The notes under the pieces: generated by a model
Database searches by the model: none
What the model saw: only the letters and a program-made list of their open reading frames with translations
Told to the model about the DNA's origin: nothing
In this document: one piece after another, positions 12,501 through 23,394 of the stretch
How the letters are laid out: each line of letters starts with the position of its first letter
Position numbering within the stretch: the first letter of the stretch is position 1
Source of the DNA: Nereocystis luetkeana
Taxonomy: Eukaryota; Sar; Phaeophyceae; Laminariales; Laminariaceae
Assembly (NCBI GenBank): GCA_031213475.1
Contig: JARUPZ010000003.1
Location: 13,707,580 to 13,771,579 of the forward strand
Direction: 5' to 3'
DNA: 64,000 nt
Translations under genes and position numbers: made by a program

Positions 12501-15500
12501 AACAAAAACGGAGACGGTTTTTTTCCATCAGGCTACGTAATAATTGCTAAGGTTGGGGGGCACTTTCCCGACTAAGCGTTCCTCTTAACAGGGTCTTGGG
12601 ACTCTCGGAGAGGCCGATTGACCGTGACACGTCGATATTGACCCATGCTGGGGCAACCCATTGCTTCAGCGGCCGCCGCACCGCGCGCTTTGGAGAAGGG
12701 TATGCGGTCGGTTGCAGGATGGCTGCATCTTGGCAGGGATGCTTGTTTCGGTAGGAGTGGGATGCTGCCGCCCGCCGCCCGCGCCCCGATCCTCTGCCCG
12801 CGGCTCGAGGGTTTTATTTCGCTCGACACGCAGGATGAGTGTTTTTGCGGACGGATCTGCAAGGAAGCAGCGCGCGCTTTTCCTTTTCGCGTGTGGTACT
12901 TAATCCCCCCCCCCCCCCCCCCCCTCCCTCCCCTCCAAGGACACTGTTTTTGTGACTAGTCCATTTCGTTTCGTGCTTGGAGCATCGCGCTGAGAAGATC
13001 GGGCAACATGCGTGGCGGACGAGCGGGCGGCAAGGTGTTACGCTCCGCGCACAGCTTTGACCCGAGCCGAGCCTTACAGCGATATTCAGGGTGGTCGTAT
13101 ACATGACAAACCATCCTGTACTTGCGCACAACCGGGTGGAAGCATATAGGAGCAGTATCCTAGCCGGCGCGGCTCGTACTAATCCCACCCCTCCCTCCCT
13201 CCCTCCCTCCTTGCGCTATTCCAACGATCCCGCTCGTATGATAAGGGCGATGAGGTGTGCCGAGCGGTGTGGATGTTGGATATGGGGAGCAGCCCCTACC
13301 CTCGCCCCGCGGGAAGGACCAGAGCGCCAGGGGAGGGGGCGGCGGAGGAACAGGGTGGAAGAGTGTGGGGGGAGCAGGAAGCAGAGGGGGAGGACGGGGA
13401 TGGGGAGGAGGAGGAGCAGGAGGAGGAGGGGCCCGTGGGCCTCGAGCCGTATCCTCTGCGAGCTGCGGCAATTTTGGAGGATGCCTATCAGGTAGGCGTG
13501 GCGAGCAAAGGAGGCGTGTGAGAGAGGAAAAGGGGAGGAAGGGGGGCGGGTCGTATGATCATAGACCCTCTCGTCCCTACAATGCCGGGATGGACCACGT
13601 CGAGTTTTGACCGACCAGGCAGACGTTGCTTGCACCAAGCGGTAAGCGAAGCGTGAGGTGTTCGGCGGGTCGCATGGAGGGTGAGCTGCATCCTCTGCTA
13701 TGAACCGCTTGTGAGGCGGACTTTCTCGCACACGGATGATGGGGTCGCATTTATTGGGGGTTTTTTCGGTTTGGCCATTGGGGGGGGGGGGGAGTGGACA
13801 ATGCATGTATATACTCCCGCGAGTCTGCCATGCTCGGGATGTTGTTTATGCTGTAAACAAGGCTGCGGACTTATTCACATCTACAGCAGGCTCTGCTGGA
13901 GCAGACTACGTTCTGCAAGGGACCAATCCCGTAGGAGGAGCTTCGAGAAAAGTTTGGTGACACACAGGAGCTACTATTAATATTGTAAACTGCGACTAAA
14001 GACATCATCGAATTGTCAACAACAGGCGCCCCTCAAAACGGAATTCCGTGAAGTATTCATACTTTCTAGGGTTGGCCGTAATTTCCTGACGTAAAAGTAG
14101 CCGACAAAGTATTGGATGGCTTAGGCAACTACCGATACGACTGTAGTTGCATGCAGTAGTTTACTGTAGTAGCGTGCATCTGTATACAAGCCTGACTTGC
14201 GTTATTGTGGCTCGAGGTGTGTGTGTGTGTTTTTACGATAAAAATAAAAACAAAGTCAGTTCGCTGGCATACCTAACCTTCGAACGGATAACAACTTTTA
14301 CGTAGCCGTGAAGTCCAGCTAGCTCACAGCCCTGGTGAAACTACGACTACGCTTCCTCTGCCGTCATGGACAGTTCCTAGCCTGGCGCTTGGAGTGCCAA
14401 GGAGGGAGCTTGCCCGCAGGCGAAGCGACGTCCGAGACTAACCGGCGAGCGGCCAGAGCTCCGCCGACTACCGTCCTCCTCACGGTACAGGTGAGGCGTA
14501 AGACGTACGTGATTTCCGTCTTTTTTGTCATGTCGACGAGAAAAAAAAGACACGCTATATAGTTGTGCTTTGGAGACTCACATAGTGGGGGGGGGGGGGG
14601 GGGGGGGTACTGAAACCCACGTTCAAATCTTCTGATACGAGGCGTTTTTTTTGCGTTGGTCAGGAGGCACTGTAGAGGCAGACACCGAAACATGCGACCG
14701 CGTCTCACTTCACGTCTCGCTTCCGCTCGCAGTTTTCGTCCGAGTTCCTGCGCAGGCTCTACGACTGACGACATTGGGCATTTTTGAAAACTGAACTCAC
14801 GACATCGCGCGCGCGCAGGTGGCAGACCAGCTAGTTCAGTTCCGGTCCCTCACGGACATCGTGTCCGTCAAGCGCACCCTGGGGGGCGCGTTCTCTGTGT
14901 TCGGGCGACGGCGCGTCTTTAGAGGCGTTCCGGCCGCGGAGGGGACAGGGGCGGCGGGGGGCGACGGTCCGGGCAGATCGACGGTTTCATCTCCTGGGGC
15001 GGCTGCCGTCGAGAGTGCGGTGGGTCCAACCGCAACCGCCACCGCCACCGAAGGAGACGGCACGGCTGCTCCCGGCTCGGCCACTTTTAACGCTTCCGGC
15101 GCAGATTCAGATCCCGAAGTTCCGTCCGGTTCCGTTGGTGGGGTTGACGGTGATGACGCGTCTGGTGCCGAGGATGTTTGCGCCTCTCCTAGGGCGACAG
15201 CCGAGCATGCAACAACCCGGCCTGCGAAGGAAGGTCCTGGGTCTAAGGGGCGAGAGGACCCTTGCCGGGGAGGCGAAGATGCGCCAGCAGACGACGTGAG
15301 ATTTGTTTTCCTCGGGTCCGAGGAAGAGGGGAGGAGGGTGGGGCTTAAATTTGGGCTTGACCATGGTCTATAATAGTGAGTGGCGTAATTTGTCCCCGTG
15401 GTGTGGGTGTTGATAGCGATCAGGGCGCAACGCGAGCTTATCCCCAGCGTTGCTAGCGGTTGGTAACAACGCCAACTTCTCTAGTGAGGAAGTTCTGCTT

Positions 15501-18500
15501 CGTCGGAGTCACTTTCTTGCATCTCCATTCGATGCGTCGCACCCCCCTTCGAGTCGATTCGCTACATACCTGGTAGGCCGCTAGCATTTTTTTTGTTTTT
15601 TTTTATCCTCCGGCGGATTGGTGAAGACAAAGCTTAAGGTCACCACACTTCCACGTTCAGATTTCGTGTCGTGTGTCAATTTAACCCACAGCTCCCGTTG
15701 CAACAGCAGAGCAGGCTGCTGTTACGTCTGGCGCTCGGGCACGTTGACCCGACCTGACTGACCCCCGAGACGGGCAGGTGCGGTGGAGATAGCAATCAGT
15801 CGCAACGATACCCCCTGCCCATTCCCCCTCTCCCTAGCTCCACTTATCCTGTGTTTCCCCGTCCCGTCCCGCCCCGTCCCATCCCATCCCATCCCGCCCG
15901 TCCGGTTTCTATCGTTCGCCGTCAGCTCGAATCCGACCTAGATGAAAGAGTAGAGCACCTGGTACTGGTTGTTCATGGCATCGGTGACGCTCTCATGTCC
16001 GTCGATCTGGGTGTGGTGCAGCTACGTTCCCTCGTGGAGTGCTGCGACACAATGCGAGCACACCATGACGAGGTAAGTGAGTAAGTTCGAGGCCCGGATG
16101 GGAGTGATGCAGGAGCTGAGGAACGGAGGGAGGGAGGGAGGGACGGAGGGACGGAGGGACGGAGGGAGGGACGGAGGGACGGAGGGCGCGGAGGGAAAGC
16201 CTACAAAGTGGCCTGGCTTGACGTTGTCAGACTAGGTCGGCGGAACTACGTGTTGCAGGTTGTTGCAGTACGCGGGGGGTGGGACACCGGTGGCCTTTTT
16301 CGGTCGGAAGACATGGCACAAATTGTCGCATGTCGCTCTAAAAAGTAGTCTTTGTGATCCCTTTTAGTGCTGCACTGTACATGTACCTAAACCTCACTCT
16401 ATTTTCAAGTTTTTTGTCGCCGCAACGAGAGTGCGGTGCTAAACGGTCTAACGAGTAGATTTCGTTGGGGAGACCCAACGACCCTTGTATGGCAACGGTA
16501 CCTTAGTATTTGTCAGGTATGCGCCGTTTCGTTTACCGCGGTGATGTTTAATTGCTCTCGTCGCTGCGGCGTGGGGAGGGTCGACTGCTCAGCGCTGCAC
16601 CTTGAAAACGTGGCGTTTCGCGGTGGAGTGCCGGCGCGGCACGGCGCACGCGAACGCAAACGCCTCAGGGTGGGCGCCCCGGGCATTCACGGCGCTTGAC
16701 GCAACGCTGAACTACTGTACAGGCGTATGCTCATATATTTTGCTAGGGTCCGCCGAACGTGGAAAATATCGGGCTTCTGCTTTTCTCCTCCTGCCAACGC
16801 CACCTCAAGTGGTGTCGAACTCCAAGCTCCTTACTCGTTAGCACGTGTTGTAAGGGTCTGTCGAAGGTAGAAAACCTTAGTGTTTCCCCTCACCTTTTTC
16901 CGCCAACGCCACTCCAGGTGGTATGGAACTCCAAGCGCCTGCACTTTGTCCGTCAGTTACTATTGTTTCACGAAGGTCTTCCAAAGGTAGATAAACTAAG
17001 CTCTGCCCTCTTCCCTCTTTCCGCTGACGCCACCCCAGGCGTTATTGAACCCCAGACAACACCTGCCCGACGAACTACTGTATACACGTCCATTTTCCTA
17101 TATTTTTTACGAGGGCCTCTGCCGAAGGTAGAAAACCTCAGGTTTCCCATTTTTTCTTTCCTGCCGACGCTACCCCAGGTTGTATTGAACTCCGAGCACC
17201 TGCGAGGACTCCGCAGGCGCGGCAAAAGGGCTGCAAGCGCTCAATGTGGTGGCGGCCCTTCCGGCGGCCGCAACGACAAAGGGCTTTCGGGGGACCGAGA
17301 AAAGGACGAAGGGCTAGGAAGGGTGGAGTTCCTCCCTGTGGAGTGGCACACGCGCTTTAAAGGGAGGCTTTACAGGGAAGGCGGCGGCGGCGGCGGCGGC
17401 AGCTCGGCGAGAGGAGGAGATGGCAAAGACCGAGGAGATGACGGGCAAGGCTGTAATGTTGCGTCGGGATCAGGGGGCGATGTCGGTGTGGACGGGAATG
17501 GGGAGCGGGGCAGCGGCAGTGGTGGCGCCGGCGGGTTGAGCATCTGGGACATAACACTGCCGAGAGCGCCCACCCTCCGCGCGTTCACCAACGACACTCT
17601 TCTGGACCTTTTGTACTTCATGAGCCCGGAATATCACCAGGCGAGGCCTCACGACGTCTTAGAACCAGAGTGGCGGCGAAAAATATGCATTTATTATCGC
17701 CAGGGGGCATGCCTATGAGTCACCATCCTGGCCGCAATTATAAGAATGTGTAGATGTTGGTACGAAGACCCAAACGGTCCTTACATTGTTGTCCAGAGGG
17801 TCGGGTCGTTCGACAGCCGGCGCAATATGCACACTGGGCGTTAAATTTCCCACCATGGAGTTTTGTTCAGTTTGTCGGACGCTGCACGGCTCGCTCGTTG
17901 TTGATGCTATGTCGGCAGCGCAGTCGTCGTCGTCGCCGCCGCCGTCGCCGGCAGCCGCTTTCTTGAACGCCATGGGACACACGGTGCTGCAGCGCTGCTT
18001 GCTGCCTGTGCGCACTTTGTCACCACGCAATTCGCTGACCGCAGTAACTTCTCCCCGCAGCGCGTTTCTTTTATCTAAAGCCCCCGATTCCACTAGGAAT
18101 GGTCCGCCTTGCCTCGTACGCTTGGCGCACATACTTTTTACGTATCTCAGTACTAGTGTAGTCTTACATTGCTTTTAGTTGTTGTCCTTGGTTTTGTAGT
18201 AACTGTTCTGTACGTGTCTACCCCTGGTCGGTTGAGTACCCGCCCTAGTTCAGTATCGCACAAGCACCGCGAGCACAAAGCCAACTGTTGTCTCGTCAGT
18301 ACCGAATCGCTACCTGTGCTGACATCCAACAAAAACACGTATGGATTCCCGGTTGTGACCCATGGCGCCGGTACCCCTCGATGCCGAGCAGGTTATTGTG
18401 GAAGAGGTTACTCAGGAGATGAACCGCGTGCTGGCGCTGTTTCGGAAGCACACGAGGTGAGTCCGCGCTCTGCTCCAGGCTCGCAGGCCTGGTGTTAGCT

Positions 18501-21500
18501 CGGCGTGCCTATGAACGTTTTTTTTGTTTTCGCAGCCCGGGGTGCATTTGGTTCACAGCTGCATGTCATCCCCCCCGCCCCAAAACAAAAATTCAATATT
18601 TATGTCGCCCACTTTATAAACCTAGAATGTGTCGAGCATGTTAGGGGACTGTATCGATCCCGTTTTGCCCTTGCCTTCCCCTCCCCCCCGGCACTCCCGA
18701 TTTTTTTTTTAGGTTGCTTTTTTCACGTTCGCCTCGCTTTATTGGGAGAATGAATGGTGCACCTGGATACCAAACGTACGCAGTCACGCCGTATCAGCCG
18801 CCGTACATTTATGGGCCCATGGGCTTCGAGAGTTTTCACGCGTAGGTTTCTCTTCAATTATCATCACTGTTCTCCGGCGAACCGGTAAAAATAAAGCTGA
18901 AAGCTCACCACATCCCCGCCTACGACTCATACCGAGGATTCTCTCGCTCGCCTGGTTTTATTTTATTTTCATTTTTTTCAGATCGTGGACGGGCAAGGTG
19001 TCGATAGTGGCGCACAGCTTAGGGGCCATAATCTGCTTCGACATCATGGCTAACCAATCACCGAAGGAGAGCCCCACCCCCCCCGGGGATCAGAAGACGG
19101 GCGGCGCCCACGACGTCGACCCTCCTGTCCGAGCCTCCGAGAGATTTAGTGACGGCGGAAACTGCGGGACGGCTGGGGCCGGGAGGACGGGAGGGTGTCT
19201 CAGGTACTACCGAGGGAGCACGGCGTTTCCTGCTCTGTCCACGCACGTGGAAAACGTGTTCTGCCTGGGCAGCCCTATCGGGATGTTTCTGATGATACGC
19301 GGCCAGCACAGGGGGCTAGGAAAGGCCTTCAGCTTGCCAGGGTAAGGGGGAGCAGGGGGAAGAGCGGCGGGGGGGGGGGGGGGGGGGGGGGGCGTTGTTG
19401 AGGATGTGCCACCGCGCCTGCCCATTGGCACAGGGGCATCATCCCTCTTTTCAACTTTTTTTTCGATTTTTTTTTTAAACCTTTTTTCGGTTGTTTTTTT
19501 AAGCCTTTTTCGATGTTTCCAACCATTTTTCGATTTGCGTGTGTGTTGTTAGGAGTTTTTATTTCAGCGGGAGAAGGCGCTATACGTGCTCAAGGTTCCA
19601 CAGCGCCCGCGAAAGGCGGCCGTCCTTTTATGGGGGACCATAGTAAACAGGACCAAATACTATTAGTAAAAATAGCGGAATATACCAGGTATAGGGTTTT
19701 GTGTGTACCATAGGTCCTATTTAATATGCCCCCCCCGTAATAGCGTCTTCTTTCCTGACGCACCCTGCCACGCACCACGAGTAACGCCACATCTGACTGC
19801 AAGCACCACCCCCTTCATCTATAGTGGAAACGTAGAGCTCAACATGTTGAGCAGCCAACGTTTCTGTGGAATTTGTCTTCCTAGTCCTGATTCCACCACA
19901 TTTGCCTTAAAAAACGCTACACCCGCCGCCGCCGCAGCCACTAAGGCCAAGCTTCCCCCCCCCCCCCCCCCCCCCCCCCCCCGCCTCACAAACAAGGTGT
20001 CGACGGCTGTTCAACGTATTTCACCCCTACGATCCCGTAGCATTTCGACTGGAGCCGCTTCTGAAAGCCGGCGGTGAAGATGGCAACGTAGGTGCAGCGG
20101 CCTCTCAGGGGCGGGGGAGGGGGGGGAGGGGTCCCCCCCCCGAGGAGCCGGTGATTCTGCCGACGTGGACTGGGGGGCTGCGGGTGCACTACCAAGTGCA
20201 GCGCTGGTGGCAAGACCTTTGGACGAGGTGAGACAACCCGACACCGTCAGTCACACGTCCTTCGGACAGGTCACGATATGAATACATCTGCATCCTTTAC
20301 GTATTGGCGCGGCCGTGCAATAAGATGTTTTGTGTTCATGCGAGCAGCCTTGTTATACAAGCCCTGGAGGAGGTGACGACAACACCCCCCGGTGATATGC
20401 AGTGACAAAACAACCGCTGCGTTACCTTTCACCCATCCTTCGGACGGGTCGCGAATCACGGCCCTTGTTCGTCATCTAGAGCCCCCTTTATTTTCCGCTG
20501 ATGAGATGTTTTGGTGTGTGTGAGAGGGAGAGAGAGCCGTGCCATGCATCAAGTAGATCTCACCGGGCAATGTGTACAGCGCGAGTTTTATTTTTTCTTT
20601 CTTTCTGCGCCTTCACCTACCATCTATGATCTGAAGTAACCACGGGATTAATTGAGGCCTTCGCCCGAGGCCTACTTCCGCACGCCGCACAGATCATGAC
20701 AGATTAGATAGATCAGATAGATCAGATACATCCCAGTCTGCCGTTGCGAGATGCTGTGTAGGATCTGTGTGGTACAGATCCAACACAGGAAATATGTCCC
20801 AGGTCGTGCAGATCCTACGGCTCCTACCCGGCAACATGAGCTAGATCATACAGATCATACAGATCAGGAACATATCTATCTGCCGCTCATGAACTATGGA
20901 ATTTGGTTAACTGTCCGAAATGCGTGTATATATACAATACTTCCTCTCTAAGGTGGTCAGTATTTTTCTCCCTCAGCCTTTTTTCTCTGGCATTGGATTC
21001 GCTGAAAACGCGCAATGATCTGGGGTGCAACTCCGTCATAAAGTCATTGCGGACCCAAAAATCTTGGAACCAACCTCTGTGCGATCGCTGGTGGCTCCAT
21101 TCTTGTGGGATCACGATTGTTTTCCGCTATAAACAAAAAAAATCACGTCAAACGCGTCGGACAAATCGTCCGACTCCCATTTGATGATCTAGATATTTCA
21201 AGGCAGATAAATCTATTCCCGATTTTGTATGATCTGTATGATCTAGCTCATGTTGCGGGGTGGGACCCGTATAACCTGTATGATCTGCTGCAGCACATGT
21301 TTCCTGGGTTGGATCTGTACTATACAGATCTTGCACAAACTCTCCCAATGTATGATCTCGTGCAGCACATGTTTCCTGGGTTGGATCTGTACTATACAGA
21401 TGTTGCACAACCTCTCCCAACGGCAGATGAGGGAACGGTATTATTTTGGTCGTGATATGTTTGCCCGAGGCGCGGAAGGTTTTCGGTTCCCGGTGGTGTG

Positions 21501-23349
21501 TCGGCTTTACCGAAGCTTGAAGTGGTTCGCCGGAAGACGTCCGTTCCAGGAAAACATACGTGGCGCGGTCTGAAATAGAATACCATAGGACCACGGTGGT
21601 GACGTAAGGACTAAGTTTGGGCCCCTCGCCTCGCGCGCTTTTTGCTCCTCACCCGCTGGCGACGGTCTTCGACAACAGGGCATGGGAAACCAAGACGAGG
21701 GCGGAAGCGACGATCGAGCGTTCCCTGGAGGCCATCGGACTTATCGATGAGCAGCCCGACGAAGGCGGCGATTTCCACGAAAGCCTTTTCAGGTGAGTGA
21801 AAACGCTCCCGAAAAGCTGGGTTGTGGCCATATCTACGGTTTTTGGCCACGTTATAGGCAGTGTTTGGTAGATCATCGCTTCAGCTTTTTTTTTTTTTCA
21901 TGTTCAATTGTCTGGATGCTCCTGACAAGAGCGTTACCGGTCGTTGCAACGGCATCTAGCACCGTACCTTACGTGTTGTTGCGTCTCCTGGACGTCGACA
22001 TATTTTTTTTAGTTTGTTCGCGAACTTGTTGTTCGACGGAAATCCATAGTAGGGAGGGGTTTTGCGTGGGTGCGTGAAGAAGCACGCAGCTGCGGTCGGC
22101 GGTACCGAGCATACTAGACAAGCAGCCACGGGGGGGGGGGTGCACCCGATATCATGCATGGCCGTAGTCGTATGGCCGTAGACCCTCGCATCCCAACAAT
22201 GCCGGGACGGAGCACGTCGGGTTTTCACCCACCAGGCAGACATTGTTTGCACTAAGCGCGAAGCGCCGTCGAGGTGTCGGCGATTCGCATGAAGGGTGAG
22301 CTTCATCCTCTCAAAAACCGCTTGTGAGGCGGACTTGCACATGGATCACAGCTTCAATAATCAGTCACGGTGGGGGGGGGGGGGGGCTCACCTGAAACTC
22401 GCGGCTGAAAAAATCGTTCTTGGCTACACCGCCAAGTCTTGACCCCGATACCGTATCACACCCGGGTGATATCATAACATACACTGGCACAAATTTCGGA
22501 GCCGGTCTTCTTCAAAACGTGCCTTGCGGGGGGTCCACACAGCGAAGATAGCGGTCTTGGGAAGGTCTCGTTGGGCCCTTCCCACGCTTCGGACAGATCC
22601 TCTAACAGATCATCTAACAGATCATCTAACAGATAATCTAACAGGTCATCTAACAGACCATCTAACAGACCATCTAACAGATCATCTAACACATTATTGA
22701 ACAGATCATTCCCACCTGATGATCTAAATGAATCAAAGGCAAATAGAGATGTTTCTGATCTGTAAAGGATCTGCCTGATGTTTCCGAGCGGGAGTCGTAC
22801 AACCTGCGTGATCTATCAGTAGAACATGTTTCCTGGGTCAGATAGGTACACATTCAGATCCTGCACAACCCCTCACAACGGCAGGCGAGGAACTGCTAGA
22901 TGATCAATGTGATCTGTAGGTAGATAGATCGTCATCTGCCCGGCGCGTGGAATCCCTTTCTATAGCCGCGTCGCTCGGCGTTGGCACTCCCTCTCCCCAT
23001 GGTCGACAAAATCAGCTTTGAAATGCGTCCCGAGAAGAGATGGGGGGGGGGGGGCATTGCATTGCGTGCCTTACGGTACTCTTCGGTGATCGTTCTACTC
23101 TCCTGTGCGTAAAAATTTATTTCCTTTTTCCCGTGCTGCCCCACCTTGTGCGTACTTACACATATGCAGCCCTTCACCGTCGGATGTGCCATTCTCAAGC
23201 GTGGAGCAAGTCCTAGAGGAAGCTTCCCTTCGCGCTATCAGGGCCCAGGAAACTGCGGCAGCGGCGGCGGCGGTAGCGACGACCGCAGCTGCAGCCGGGT
23301 CTGCCATCGGAGAAGATGTGTTGTTGGGAACAACGATCACTACTGCCTC

Positions 23350-23394
<45 letters not shown>

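Larger units (their letters stand above)
14374..17640 (+). other. DDHD gene: start of the alpha/beta-hydrolase core (VHGIG, FLPVEW, FMSPEY)
   Basis: Exons 14374-14490, 14819-15295, 15926-16072 and 17179-17640. The second contains FGRRRVFRGVP followed by about 110 residues of Ala/Gly/Ser/Thr-rich sequence that looks like an expansion inside the family alignment. Exon 15926-16072 carries HLVLVVHGIGD, the hallmark oxyanion-hole segment, followed by the 'FR-S-V' type helix (LRSLVECCDTM). Exon 17179-17640 begins immediately after the last of four tandem acceptor units and holds VEFLPVEWHTRFKG, a Gly-rich insert, SIWDITLPRAPTLRAFTND and LLYFMSPEYHQ. The exon appears to end at a GC donor (CAG|GCGAGG). 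Confidence 0.88.

Noticed and set aside
14699..14768. Segment FSSEFLRRLYD after a TTCGCTCGCAG acceptor as an extra DDHD exon
   Set aside because: It has an immediate stop and no donor, and exons 14374-14490 and 14819-15295 already join in phase.
22586..22735. Minus-strand poly-(LLDD) protein
   Set aside because: It is produced entirely by the 12-bp ATCATCTAACAG tandem repeat.
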